Origin: Variovorax beijingensis
Lineage (GTDB): Bacteria; Pseudomonadota; Gammaproteobacteria; Burkholderiales; Burkholderiaceae_C
Reading direction: 5' to 3'
DNA: 64,000 nucleotides
Assembly (NCBI RefSeq): GCF_007828835.1
Contig: NZ_VIVL01000021.1
Coordinates: forward strand, 1-64,000
Of the stretch, positions 34,198-42,869 are shown piece after piece; position 1 is the first letter of the stretch, and each line of letters opens with the position of its first letter. A model generated the notes under the pieces. The model did not search any database. It saw only the letters and a program-made list of their open reading frames with translations, and had not been told where the DNA came from. A program made the position numbers and the translations under genes.

Positions 34198-34899
34198 ATG
34201 CACGACCCACTTCAAATCACGACCTCCGGTGGGAGCTTCCCCGCGTACGTCGCACGTCCGCAGAAGCTCCCCGCGCCGGCCATCGTCGTCGTCCACGAAG
34301 TCTTCGGCGTCAATGCCGACATGCGCCAGTCATGCGATGAACTCGCTGCGCAGGGCTACCTGGCTGTCTGCCCCGACCTGTTCTGGCGGATCGCACCGGA
34401 CCTCGAACTCTCCGAGCGGACGGAGGCTGAACGCGCGCGCGCCTTGACGCTTTACAACGCCTTCGACATCGATGCCGGTCTGCACGACATCGCCGCTGCC
34501 GTCGAGGCCGCCCGCGGCATGGCCGGTGCGACGGGCAGGGTCGGTGTCATCGGCTACTGCCTCGGTGGCCTGCTGGCTTTCCTCACCGCCGCGCGTGCCG
34601 GCGCCGATGCGGTGGTGGCCTACTACCCGGGCAACGCGGAAAAGTACGCCGAGGAGGCGAGCCGCATCGCAAGCCCTCTCATCGTTCATCTCGCGGAAAA
34701 AGACGAATACATCCCGGTCGATGCCCAGCGGAAAATTTCGGCCGCCCTGGCGGACCATCCCAAGGTGCAAGCTTACAGCTACCCCGGTTGCGGCCACGCC
34801 TTTGCACGCCATGGCGGCATGAGCTACGACGCCGAAGCAGCCGCGCTGGCCAACGGCAGGACCGCCGGCTTCCTGGCACGACATCTGCACGGCGGTTGA
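34198..34899 (+). CDS. Dienelactone hydrolase family protein
   Basis: 233 aa from the ATG at 34198, with AAGGA just upstream. Alpha/beta hydrolase in which the nucleophile is cysteine, seen in VIGYCLGGLLAF; the oxyanion region is VVHEVFGVNADMR; the Asp/His pair lies in LAEKDEYIPV and PGCGHAFARHGG. The family opens dienelactones to maleylacetate in the chloro-catechol pathway, and maleylacetate is the substrate of the reductase-like enzyme encoded at 42870. Many members act on other lactones, so this link is plausible rather than certain. Cytoplasmic. Confidence 0.9.
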   Translation: MHDPLQITTSGGSFPAYVARPQKLPAPAIVVVHEVFGVNADMRQSCDELAAQGYLAVCPDLFWRIAPDLELSERTEAERARALTLYNAFDIDAGLHDIAAAVEAARGMAGATGRVGVIGYCLGGLLAFLTAARAGADAVVAYYPGNAEKYAEEASRIASPLIVHLAEKDEYIPVDAQRKISAALADHPKVQAYSYPGCGHAFARHGGMSYDAEAAALANGRTAGFLARHLHGG

Positions 34900-34986
34900 G
34901 GCTCCCGCGCGCCGTCGACAGCAACTGCTTTCTACGGGGAAAATCGGCGGACGGCCCGAAGGCGGCATCGCCGAAGCGGCAAGTCT

Positions 34987-35016
34987 GCAGGGCCGGAGCC
35001 GACATTCCGGCCCTGC
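34987..35016. terminator. 10-bp perfect hairpin between hydrolase and GST genes
   Basis: GCAGGGCCGG and CCGGCCCTGC around a 10-base loop. It is followed by GGGTCTCACTT, so lacks a proper T run. It could be a weak or Rho-assisted terminator after the dienelactone hydrolase gene, or a processing hairpin in a shared transcript. It lies 24 bases before the GST start. Confidence 0.5.
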
Positions 35017-35040
35017 GGGTCTCACTTGATGGAGTCAACC

Positions 35041-35664
35041 ATGCTGCGTCTCTATGACAGTCGTCTATCGGGCAACTCATGGAAGATCCGCATCCTCCTG
35101 AGCCAGTTGGGGTTGGACTACGAACGCATCACGCTGGACCTGCAGAAAGGCGAGACCCGCGAACCTTCTTTTCTCCAGATCAGCCGATTCGCTCGCGTGC
35201 CGGTTCTCGTGCTGGAAGACGGTCGTCCGATTGTCGAGTCGGGCGCAATCCTGCTGCATCTCGCCGAGGGCACGCCCTATTTGCCCGACGACCCGTACCT
35301 CCGTGCCGAGGTCATGGGTTGGCTTTTCTTTGAGCAGGCCGACCTCCAGAAAGCCATCGCCATCCCGCGCGTGCTCCACTTGCGCGGCCTTGCCCATGCG
35401 AAGAAGCAAGACATCGAACGGCTGCATGCCGAGGGATACCCAGGACTCGAAAAGCTGGACCATTGGCTGCTCTCGCACACATGGCTCGTTGGCGAGGGCT
35501 ACACCATCGCAGACCTCGCACTCTCGGCCTATGTTGCGTTGGCCGGGCAAGGCGGCTACGACATGGCGCGCTTCGCAGGCATCCGCGATTGGCTGGTGCG
35601 CGTGCAGGAGCAGCGCGGCTGGGTGCGCCTGATTCCCGAAGACGGCCCTGCGGCCGACGCCTGA
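35041..35664 (+). CDS. Glutathione S-transferase family protein
   Basis: 207 aa from the ATG at 35041, with GGAG 6 bases upstream. Thioredoxin-like N-terminal half (LYDSRLSGNSWKIRILLSQL, RVPVLVLEDGRPIVESGAIL with the cis-Pro and ES glutathione-binding pair), then the helical domain (YTIADLALSAYVAL with the N-capping S/T-x-x-D). The Ser in SGNSWK is the likely catalytic or activating residue. It resembles the Ser-type bacterial GSTs of the YfcG/Nu branch. Probable role: glutathione conjugation or reduction of an electrophile in the cytoplasm. Confidence 0.9.
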   Translation: MLRLYDSRLSGNSWKIRILLSQLGLDYERITLDLQKGETREPSFLQISRFARVPVLVLEDGRPIVESGAILLHLAEGTPYLPDDPYLRAEVMGWLFFEQADLQKAIAIPRVLHLRGLAHAKKQDIERLHAEGYPGLEKLDHWLLSHTWLVGEGYTIADLALSAYVALAGQGGYDMARFAGIRDWLVRVQEQRGWVRLIPEDGPAADA

Positions 35665-35743
35665 GACGCGCCTTCGTCGAGCTTCGAGTGTGACGGCCGT
35701 GGCAACCGCCATGGCTGCGGCGCCCGCGATCGCCACGCCATCG

Positions 35744-35814
35744 ATCGTTCGAAATTCCGGGACCGTGCGTCCGAGCTCCGACGCCTTCTCAACCCCCAGT
35801 GGGCTCCCTACGAT
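35744..35814 (+). promoter_or_regulatory. LysR-type box (second class) before LinD-like gene
   Basis: ATCGTTCG (35744-35751), 8 bases including ATTCC, GGACCGTGCG (35760-35769), then 37 bases to CCTACGAT (35807-35814). Matches the region before the nitroreductase gene (39228-39298) in box, spacing and a shared CTTCTCA between box and -10. Same geometry as the ATTGGTGC promoters. Confidence 0.65.
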
Positions 35815-35905
35815 TTGCCTGCGTTCATCCTGAACCGGACCGGACGCAAATCCGCTCATTGATTGTTGGTTGGTGTGCCTGCCATGCAGGCTGATGAGGA
35901 ATGTG

Positions 35906-36940
35906 ATGACGAGTCGTGCTTCCCTGATCGAGATGGCCGCCGCCGCGCGCGCCGCCATTGCGGACCCCACCCGCATCGCCATCGTGGGCGGACGGGCGCA
36001 ACCCAGGTTCGAACTCTTCCATGCGGCAAGCTCGCTGTGCTCGCAGAAGGTGCGCACGGTGCTGCATGAGAAAGCGTTTTCATATCGCTCCAACGACATG
36101 CTGATCCTGAGCACCATGGGAGGCGACGGATTGGTTCCGGCCGAACACTACAGCCCCGCCTACATCCGCTTGCGCCTGGTCGCCGCGCGAGAGTTGAACC
36201 CCAAATTCATCAGCGGTTACAGCGGACGGACCTCGGTCGAGACGGAGGGCTTCGACCCGTGCGTCGTGCCACTGCTCGTCGACCACGAGGCCGGCCGTGT
36301 GATTGCCGATTCAAAGCGCATCTGCATCTACCTCGATGGCTTGTCGCGCGAGCCGATCCAACTCATTCCCGAGGTGCCCGATGCACGCGCCGAGGTAATG
36401 CGCCAGGTCGACGTCGTCGATAGGATTCCCAACGGCGCCCTGCTCTACGGCTTTCATCCGGATGCGGACCTGCGACCCGAAGCGCTTAAGGCATCGATGC
36501 AGACCGTCTATGACTACAAGGTCATGGTGCTTCAGCGCCTGGTGTCCGACAACGCCGGGGAGCCCGAGCTGGTGGCGGCCTATCGCGCCAAGATCGTGAA
36601 AGAAAGCGGCGGCAAGAACGTGTGCCGCGATCCGGAGTTTCAGCGTGCCGCGCGCCAGAAGACAGGGCAACTGCTGAACGACCTGGAGCGTGACCTGGCT
36701 GCGGGTTCGTTCGCCTGCACGAACGGCCACGCCTTCTCACTCGCGGACGTGTTCTGGGGCGTGAACCTCGTGCGCCTGAATTATCTCGGGTTGGCATCGA
36801 TGTGGGAGGCGCTGCCTCGCGTCACCAACTATTTCGACGTGCTGGCGAGGCGGCCCTCCTTGTGCAAGGAAGCCATCAAGGCGTCGCTCGACTCGTTGCC
36901 GCACTCCCGCTACATGAATGCCGTGGCGAGCTGCCCTTGA
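35906..36940 (+). CDS. LinD-like GST, possible reductive dehalogenase
   Basis: 344 aa from the ATG at 35906, with GAGGA upstream. Much longer than normal GSTs. The motif RFELFHAASSLCSQKVRTVL (about 33-52) carries the Cys expected of glutathione-dependent reductive dehalogenases. From memory, the layout (an extra ~30-residue N terminus, a long insert GYSGRTSVETEGFDPCVVPL, SKRICIYL) matches LinD, the 2,5-dichlorohydroquinone reductive dechlorinase. The helical domain ends with FSLADVFWGVNLVRLNYLGL. It would remove chloride from chlorohydroquinones using glutathione. Whether the true substrate is chlorinated is unknown. It shares its promoter type with the ring-cleavage operon and overlaps the amidase start. 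Confidence 0.8.
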   Translation: MTSRASLIEMAAAARAAIADPTRIAIVGGRAQPRFELFHAASSLCSQKVRTVLHEKAFSYRSNDMLILSTMGGDGLVPAEHYSPAYIRLRLVAARELNPKFISGYSGRTSVETEGFDPCVVPLLVDHEAGRVIADSKRICIYLDGLSREPIQLIPEVPDARAEVMRQVDVVDRIPNGALLYGFHPDADLRPEALKASMQTVYDYKVMVLQRLVSDNAGEPELVAAYRAKIVKESGGKNVCRDPEFQRAARQKTGQLLNDLERDLAAGSFACTNGHAFSLADVFWGVNLVRLNYLGLASMWEALPRVTNYFDVLARRPSLCKEAIKASLDSLPHSRYMNAVASCP

Positions 36941-38304
36941 ACATCGTCCGCCACCCACCCAGCGCGGTTCCTCGCGCATCCGGTCTTCGCCTCGCGCACG
37001 AAGCCCTGGCCGAGGGACGCGTCACGGTCTCCGACCTGATCGGGCAGGCGCTTGACGCAGCAGAAGCCAGCAAGCGAGAGTTGCACGCCTTCGCCGCCAT
37101 CGACCGCAACGGCGCGCTCAGCGCCGCGGCGGAAAGCGAACGACGCTATGCGCAAGGCCGGCAACGCGCGCTGGAGGGGCTGGCCATCGGCGTCAAGGAC
37201 CTGATCGACACCCGAGGCGTCGAGACCAGCTACGGCTCGGCCGCCTATCTGGGGCACCTTCCAACCGTCGACGCCGACGTCGTGAGCGCGTTAATCGAGC
37301 AAGGCGCCATTCCCATCGGCAAGACCACGACGCATGAATTTGCATGGGGCGTGACTACGGCCAGCGCCACCTTCGGCGACGCGTTGAACCCGCTGGACCG
37401 CACGCGCATTCCCGGCGGCTCCAGCGGCGGAGCCGCCGCGGCCATCGCCTGCGGAGCCGTGGCGGCCGGCCTTGGCACCGACACCGGCGGATCGGTGCGG
37501 ATACCGGCCGCGTTGTGCGGAGTTGTCGGATTCAAGCCGACGTTCGGGGCATTTCCCACGCGCGGCATCTTTCCACTGGCGCCGACGCTGGACCATCCCG
37601 GCATCCTTGGTAAAACGGTTGACGACGTCGCGATGCTCGCGGGCGCCTTACGCATCGAGGTGCCGCAAGACAGTGCGCTTTCGCACGCACGCCTGGGCAT
37701 TATCCGCGAGATTGCACCCGTACCGCTGGACGCCGAAGTCGCAGTCGCGTTCGACGTCGCCATCACGACACTCGCAAAGTTCTTTGCCAGCACGACGCTC
37801 GACGAGCCTGAACTGTTCGACGGCGTCTTCGAAGCCTTTGCGCACATCGTTCTCACCGAAGGCGGTGTCGAGCACTTCCGGCGCAACAACGCCGTCCGCA
37901 TCGCGGCCTACGGCCCGGAGACCATCGACAGGCTCGAACGCGCCAGGACCATGACGCTGGGCGACTACGCACGCGCACAGCAGACGCGGCGCGACTTCAC
38001 TGCGCGGCTGCATCGCGCGATGTCGGATCTCGACTATCTCGTGCTGCCGACCTGCCCCTGTACCGCGCCGCGGGTAGGCCAGCTATCGATCGACATCAGC
38101 CACTGGTCGGGAACGGTGCGCGAGGCGCTGATGACCTACACGGCGCCATTCAACGTCGCGGGATTCCCCGCCATCTCGATTCCCCTTGCCATACGCGACG
38201 ACCGACTTCCCACCGGGCTGCAGATCGTGGCGAAGCCGGGCTGCGACGGCGCACTTCTGCAGGTTGCGCGGCAAATTGAACGCCTGCTGCGCGACGGCGC
38301 ATAG
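36937..38304 (+). CDS. Amidase (amidase signature family)
   Basis: 455 aa, starting at TTG 36937, which overlaps the previous stop as TTGA; an ATG at 36802 lies inside the GST gene and is unlikely. The Ser-cisSer-Lys triad region is complete: Lys in IGVKDLIDTRG, cis-Ser in GGSSGGAAAAIA, and nucleophile Ser in GTDTGGSVRIPAALCG. The C-terminal part (FNVAGFPAISIPL, LPTGLQIVAKPG) is typical. It hydrolyses an amide to acid and ammonia, substrate unknown (aryl amide would fit the context). Coupled to the LinD-like gene, and 27 bases before the TDO-like gene. Confidence 0.9.
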   Translation: MNIVRHPPSAVPRASGLRLAHEALAEGRVTVSDLIGQALDAAEASKRELHAFAAIDRNGALSAAAESERRYAQGRQRALEGLAIGVKDLIDTRGVETSYGSAAYLGHLPTVDADVVSALIEQGAIPIGKTTTHEFAWGVTTASATFGDALNPLDRTRIPGGSSGGAAAAIACGAVAAGLGTDTGGSVRIPAALCGVVGFKPTFGAFPTRGIFPLAPTLDHPGILGKTVDDVAMLAGALRIEVPQDSALSHARLGIIREIAPVPLDAEVAVAFDVAITTLAKFFASTTLDEPELFDGVFEAFAHIVLTEGGVEHFRRNNAVRIAAYGPETIDRLERARTMTLGDYARAQQTRRDFTARLHRAMSDLDYLVLPTCPCTAPRVGQLSIDISHWSGTVREALMTYTAPFNVAGFPAISIPLAIRDDRLPTGLQIVAKPGCDGALLQVARQIERLLRDGA

Positions 38305-38331
38305 ACATATCCCCACCACCAGGAGCACACC

Positions 38332-39219
38332 ATGAGCGACACCCCAACCCTCGGCACCATCGAACGTCCTCCAACCGGCCAGACGCCCTACAGCGCGTGG
38401 ATGCAGACCGACACGCTGCACTCGCTGCAGCGCACCGTCAGCGACCATCCCGGAGAGCACGCCTGGATCGTTCACGTGCAGGTGTCGGAACTCTACTGGA
38501 TGCTCATCATCAAGGAAATCCAGTCGGCCCAGGCATTCCTGCGTGCGGACAACCTGCCGCAGGCGTGGCGCACGCTGCTGCGGGTCGTTGCGCACCACGC
38601 GCCGCTGGACGCCATCTGGCGTTCGATCGACTGGATGACGCCGAACGACCTGCTCGCGATACTTTCGCGCGCCGTCGCCACGCACGGCAAGGACACAGCA
38701 CTTCAGGGGTGGACCTATCGGCACATGGTCTACCTGCTCGGGATCAAGCAGGCCGAGCACCTGCAGCACTTCGAGCCACAGCCCCATCGCCGGGAACAAC
38801 TCGGCAAAGCGCTCGCCGAGCCCAGCCTCTATGACGACGTGCTTGCGTTCCTCCGGCGCAAGGGGATGAACGTGCCCGCGGAGGTGCTCGCACGCGATTT
38901 AAGCGCTCCCTACAACCCCAGCAAGGAAGTCGAGCAGGTTTGGCGACAGATCTACGCCGACCCCGACGCAAACATCGAACTCCAGCAGCTCGGCGAGACC
39001 CTGGCCGACATTGCCCAGGGCTTCTGCAACTGGAAATTCCGGCACCTGATGGCTACGCGACGGACCTTCGGCGCGCGACCTGCCTACTTTGGCACCGAGG
39101 GCGTCGCGTGGCTCGCACCAACGATGGAAGAGATTCCGTTTCCCGAACTTTGGTCGGCGCGCACCTTCATCGGAAACCCGCCGCCCGTGTGCCCCCACAT
39201 GAGCCGGCAAGTGACATGA
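38332..39219 (+). CDS. Tryptophan 2,3-dioxygenase-family haem protein
   Basis: 295 aa. The helical haem-dioxygenase pattern is visible: HPGEHAWIVHVQVSELYWML corresponds to the HDExxFIxxHQxxELWFK region, and FCNWKFRHLMATRRTFGARP then TEGVAWL to the WRxRHxxxVxRxxGxxxGTGG region with the proximal His. It diverges clearly from true tryptophan dioxygenase: the GTGG loop is reduced to YFGTEG. No other kynurenine-pathway gene is nearby, so it may oxidise another indole or aromatic. Third gene in the run from the LinD-like promoter. Confidence 0.82.
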   Translation: MSDTPTLGTIERPPTGQTPYSAWMQTDTLHSLQRTVSDHPGEHAWIVHVQVSELYWMLIIKEIQSAQAFLRADNLPQAWRTLLRVVAHHAPLDAIWRSIDWMTPNDLLAILSRAVATHGKDTALQGWTYRHMVYLLGIKQAEHLQHFEPQPHRREQLGKALAEPSLYDDVLAFLRRKGMNVPAEVLARDLSAPYNPSKEVEQVWRQIYADPDANIELQQLGETLADIAQGFCNWKFRHLMATRRTFGARPAYFGTEGVAWLAPTMEEIPFPELWSARTFIGNPPPVCPHMSRQVT

Positions 39220-39227
39220 AGACCCCG

Positions 39228-39298
39228 ATCGTTCGCGATTCCCGGACCGAGCGTGCAAGAAGCAAGGTCTTCTCAGGCGCACGGGGCGCACCTACGAT
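39228..39298 (+). promoter_or_regulatory. LysR-type box (second class) before nitroreductase operon
   Basis: ATCGTTCG (39228-39235), 8 bases including ATTCC, GGACCGAGCG (39244-39253), then 37 bases to CCTACGAT (39291-39298). Starts only 9 bases after the TDO-like stop codon. See the matching site at 35744. Confidence 0.65.
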
Positions 39299-39353
39299 TT
39301 CCCTTGACCTCGCAGCATCCAGTTCACAACAAACCAAACTATCGGAGACAACC

Positions 39354-40067
39354 TTGTCAGCCAACCTACTGATGGAGATTCTGGAAATGAATGCAACACC
39401 GGCCATCGACGACGTCATCCGCGAGCGGCGCAGCAAGCGCGGCTTTCTGGAGCGGCCTGTTCCCCTCGACACGGTGAAGGACATCCTGTCGACCGCGAGC
39501 CATGCCCCTAGCTCCAGCAACACACAGCCCTGGCGCTGCTATGTCGTGACCGGCGAAGCGCGCGACCGCGTGACCAAAGCAGCAGTTGCGGAGTTTCGCG
39601 CCAATCATGCGACGCTGGCTCCGGAATACCCCTTCTTTCCGCAGCCGCTGCATGACCCGTACGCGAGCCGCTTCAACACCTTTCGCGGCCAGCTCGGCGA
39701 TGCGCAAGGCGTGCATCGCAGCGACAAGACCGGGCGCCTGCGCGACGTGGAGCGGCAGTTCCTGTTCTTCGATGCGCCAGTCGGGATCATCTTCACGATG
39801 GATCGCCGCCTCGAATGGGCCAGCTTTCTCTGCTACGGCTGCTTTCTTCAGAACATCATGCTGGCCGCAAAGGGCAGGGGCCTGGACACCTGCCCGCAGC
39901 AAATTTGGTCGCTGCAACACCACGTGCTGCGCGCGGAATTGGGCATTCCACAAGACGAGATGGTGATTGCAGGCATGTCGCTGGGCTGGGCGAACAACGG
40001 CTTACCGGAAAACTGCATGACCCTGCACAAAACGCCGGTCGAACAATTCGCCACCTTCACTCACTAG
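39354..40067 (+). CDS. Nitroreductase-family flavoprotein
   Basis: 237 aa if the TTG at 39354 is used (GGAG 6 bases upstream); ATGs at 39372 and 39387 are alternatives. FMN-binding nitroreductase fold: RRSKRGFLERPVPLDTVKDI, SHAPSSSNTQPWRCYVVTG, GCFLQNIMLAAKGRGLDTCP and the C-terminal GMSLGWANN. Members reduce nitro groups or quinones with NAD(P)H. It heads a three-gene run with the ring-cleaving dioxygenase and WrbA. The pairing of a nitroreductase with a dioxygenase of this type also occurs in the Bacillus quinone-response operon mhqNOP, which supports a quinone role. Confidence 0.88.
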   Translation: MSANLLMEILEMNATPAIDDVIRERRSKRGFLERPVPLDTVKDILSTASHAPSSSNTQPWRCYVVTGEARDRVTKAAVAEFRANHATLAPEYPFFPQPLHDPYASRFNTFRGQLGDAQGVHRSDKTGRLRDVERQFLFFDAPVGIIFTMDRRLEWASFLCYGCFLQNIMLAAKGRGLDTCPQQIWSLQHHVLRAELGIPQDEMVIAGMSLGWANNGLPENCMTLHKTPVEQFATFTH

Positions 40068-40101
40068 CCACCAACAACCGCAGTTACACAAGGGCACTTA
40101 T

Positions 40102-41052
40102 ATGTCGATCATCAAGGGCTTTCATCACCTGACCGCGTGCGTCAGCGGCGCACAGGAAGACGTGGACTTCTATGTCAAGCTGCTCGGACAGAGCCTTGTC
40201 AAAAAAACGGTACTACTCGATGGCGAGGAGCCGGTCTATCACCTCTACTATGGCAACGCACAGGGCGATGCCGGTACGCTGGTCACCTCGTTCCCCTTCA
40301 AGCAGAAAGGGGTGAAGGGACGCCGCGGCTCCGGGCAGATCAAGGTCATCAACTACTCGGTGCCGGCGGGTTCACTGGATTTCTGGCGCGAACGCTTCAG
40401 TGCCCGCGGCGTAATCTTCGACGATGCCGTCGTCGAACGCTTCGGAGAGCAGCGCCAGCGCTTCCAGCACCCCTGCGGCATCGAGTTCGACCTGGTGGCC
40501 TCCGGGAAGGACACGCGCCCGCCCTGCACTGCTGACGACATCCCGGCGCAATTCGCGATTCGCGGCGTTCACAGCATCACGCTGTCTTTGCGCGAGGTCG
40601 ATGAGTCGATCATCTTCATGAAGGAAGCGCTGGACTTCTACTACGTCGGCCAATCCGGCCCCCACCACCGCTTCGAAACCGCCGACGGCAAGCCTGGCAC
40701 CATCGTCGAATTCGTGCACGAGCCGGACCGCCTGCAGGGCTCGTCGATCTACGGCGAAGGCACGATCCACCACGTCGCCTTTGCGGTGGACAACGTCGAG
40801 CAGCAGATGCAGATCAAGGAAAAGTTGATGTCGATGGGCCACATCGATACGTCTGAATCAGTCAACCGCAACTACTTCCGTTCAATGTATTTCAAGATGC
40901 CGGGCGGCGTGATGTTCGAGGCTGCCACCACCGACATCGGCTTTGCCATCGACGAAGAACCCGGCCATTTCGGCGCCGAGTTCCAGCTGCCGCCGTGGCT
41001 GCGCGAGCGCAAGGACGAACTCCTTGCGCGACTGGAGCCTATTGCCGTCTGA
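40102..41052 (+). CDS. LinE/PcpA-type hydroquinone ring-cleaving dioxygenase
   Basis: 316 aa, two VOC (glyoxalase-fold) domains. Likely iron ligands at His8 or His9 (KGFHHLTACV), His223/224 (GTIHHVAFAVDN) and Glu273 (GGVMFEAATT), in the positions seen in PcpA and LinE. The start (SGAQEDVDFYVKLLGQSLVK, PVYHLYYGNAQGDAGTLVTS, GRRGSGQI) reads like LinE and MhqO. The family opens (chloro)hydroquinone rings with O2 between the hydroxyl carbon and its neighbour, giving a maleylacetate-type product. It is cytoplasmic, 34 bases after the nitroreductase and 50 before WrbA. It is the key enzyme of the proposed pathway. Confidence 0.88.
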   Translation: MSIIKGFHHLTACVSGAQEDVDFYVKLLGQSLVKKTVLLDGEEPVYHLYYGNAQGDAGTLVTSFPFKQKGVKGRRGSGQIKVINYSVPAGSLDFWRERFSARGVIFDDAVVERFGEQRQRFQHPCGIEFDLVASGKDTRPPCTADDIPAQFAIRGVHSITLSLREVDESIIFMKEALDFYYVGQSGPHHRFETADGKPGTIVEFVHEPDRLQGSSIYGEGTIHHVAFAVDNVEQQMQIKEKLMSMGHIDTSESVNRNYFRSMYFKMPGGVMFEAATTDIGFAIDEEPGHFGAEFQLPPWLRERKDELLARLEPIAV

Positions 41053-41102
41053 GAGCGCGCAGGGCATCCACTTTTTTCTTTGCTTTCCAACACAGGTAAC
41101 CC

Positions 41103-41732
41103 ATGTCCAAACCCAAGGTCCTCATCGCTTTTTATTCCCGCAACAGCTCGACCGAGCTTCTAGCCAAGGCTGTCGCACAGGGCGCAATGGCGGAAGGCGC
41201 GGAAGTCCGGCTCCGCCGCGCGCGGGAATTCGTTGCACCGGAGGTTATGCGCCAGGTGCCCGATTGGTCCGAGCGGGCCAGCGAAATGAACGCCAAGTAC
41301 GAGGCCCCCACGGAGGCGGACGCCGACTGGGCAGACGCGATCGTCTTCGGCACGCCGACGCGCTTCGGTTCCGTTTCCGCCGAACTCAAGGCCTACATCG
41401 ACTCGCTCGGCGGCCTCTGGTTCCAGGGCAAGCTGAACGGCAAGGCCGGCTCGGTTTTCGGCTCGACCTCTTCCAGGCATGGCGGCAACGAGGCGACGCT
41501 GCTGTCGCTCTACGGCCCAATGGCGCACCTGGGCTTGATCATCGTGCCGCTCGGCTATGCCGATCCGGCAATGTTCGCGGCAGGTACGCCCTATGGCGCG
41601 ACCCATGTCTCCAACCGTGACTCGGTGATGCCCGGTGCCGAAGACCTCGCCGTCGCGACCTACCAGGGCCGCCGCGTCGCCTCGGTAGCTCGGTCGCTGC
41701 GCGCAGCGCAGCCCGTGGCCGAAGCGGCCTGA
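41103..41732 (+). CDS. wrbA: NAD(P)H:quinone oxidoreductase, WrbA type
   Basis: 209 aa flavodoxin-fold protein. The FMN-binding start (KVLIAFYSRNSSTELLAKAV) and the loops FGTPTRFGSVSAELKAYIDS and STSSRHGGNEATLLSL are WrbA signatures. It reduces benzoquinones by two electrons to hydroquinones, avoiding semiquinone radicals, and so would feed the LinE-type enzyme encoded just upstream. It is slightly longer than the usual ~198 aa. Last gene of the nitroreductase-dioxygenase-WrbA run, followed after 90 bases by a LysR regulator. Confidence 0.93.
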   Translation: MSKPKVLIAFYSRNSSTELLAKAVAQGAMAEGAEVRLRRAREFVAPEVMRQVPDWSERASEMNAKYEAPTEADADWADAIVFGTPTRFGSVSAELKAYIDSLGGLWFQGKLNGKAGSVFGSTSSRHGGNEATLLSLYGPMAHLGLIIVPLGYADPAMFAAGTPYGATHVSNRDSVMPGAEDLAVATYQGRRVASVARSLRAAQPVAEAA

Positions 41733-41822
41733 GGCAGGGATAGCGGGCGGGGAGTTGCAGCGCTATCCTCGGTGGCGGCCGCCGCTGCTGCGCGGCCTCC
41801 CTGCTCTCTCACCAGGATTGCG

Positions 41823-42746
41823 ATGCTGGACCTGAAGGATGTCTTCTATTTCGTGCAAGTCGTCGACCGCGGAGGTTTCACCGCCGCCGGGTCCGCGCTT
41901 CGCCTTCCCAAGTCGACACTGAGCCACCGCGTCCAGGAGCTCGAGGGTTACCTCGGGGTACGGCTCCTCAACCGAACGTCGCGCCAGTTCGGCATGACCG
42001 ACATCGGCAAGGAGTTCTACCAATACGCGGTCGCGATGCTGCACAGCTCCGACGTTGCCGAAGAAGCAGTGCGCCAGCGCCTGGCCGAACCCAGCGGCGT
42101 GATCCGGCTGACCACGGCGGTCGAGATCGCGCAGTTCGCTCTTCGCGAGATTCTTCCCGTCTTCATGAACCGGTATCCGAAGGTGCGCGTCGTGGAGATT
42201 GCGACCGATCGGTATGTGGACATCGTGGGCGAAGGCTTCGATCTTGCGATACGCGGGCACACGGCGTCGCTGCAGAACTCCACGCTGGTGCAGCGCGCCC
42301 TTGCCAACGTTCCCTGGTACCTGTTCGCCAGCCCCGGCTACCTCGCGCAAAGGGGGGTGCCTGAAAGCCCCGCGGACCTTGCGCAGCACGCCACGGTCGC
42401 GATGGTGCGCAACGGGCCGCAGCAGTGGCAGCTGAAGGGGCCGGACGACGAAGAACTCGTCATGCCCATCGACCCGTGCTTTCAGAGCAACAACATGGTC
42501 GCGCTCAAGGAGGCGGCATGCGCCAGCCTGGGCATCGTTGCGCTCCCGGGCTATATCTGCAGGTCGGAGCTGAGGGACGGAACCTTGCGGCAACTCCTGC
42601 CCGACTGGTCGGCGGCGGATGCCCGAATCTCGGCGCTGATCCCGTTCCGCACCGGACTGCTTCCCGCGGTGCGTTCACTGGTCGACTTCCTCGCCGTGGA
42701 AATGCCGGTGGTCACGGCTTTCGACCACCCCCGCAGCTTCGAGTGA
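41823..42746 (+). CDS. LysR-family transcriptional regulator (2)
   Basis: 307 aa from the ATG at 41823. Helix-turn-helix at the N terminus (YFVQVVDRGGFTAAGSALRL, PKSTLSHRVQELEGYLGVRL), then the effector-binding domain (VIRLTTAVEIAQFALREILP, GFDLAIRGHTASLQNSTLVQ). Of the LysR subgroups it looks closest to the AaeR/CrgA-like branch. It sits between the hydroquinone-cleavage operon and the maleylacetate-reductase gene, in the place where LinR or PcpR regulators are found, so it is the natural candidate to bind the ATCGTTCG boxes at 35744 and 39228. Confidence 0.92.
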   Translation: MLDLKDVFYFVQVVDRGGFTAAGSALRLPKSTLSHRVQELEGYLGVRLLNRTSRQFGMTDIGKEFYQYAVAMLHSSDVAEEAVRQRLAEPSGVIRLTTAVEIAQFALREILPVFMNRYPKVRVVEIATDRYVDIVGEGFDLAIRGHTASLQNSTLVQRALANVPWYLFASPGYLAQRGVPESPADLAQHATVAMVRNGPQQWQLKGPDDEELVMPIDPCFQSNNMVALKEAACASLGIVALPGYICRSELRDGTLRQLLPDWSAADARISALIPFRTGLLPAVRSLVDFLAVEMPVVTAFDHPRSFE

Positions 42747-42869
42747 ACCGACCGGGCGGCAAAGCCCTGTCGTCCACGAATACGAACGCTGCGTCCGGCA
42801 AAGAGCGGCTTGTGAGCTCCGGGTGAAGGACCTATCTTTTCGGCCTTGACTTTCACGAGGCCGATCGAG

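Noticed and set aside
42768..42793. Possible second-class LysR box before the maleylacetate reductase-like gene
   Set aside because: Geometry fits, but only the right end (GnACnnTGCG) resembles the box; left half differs.
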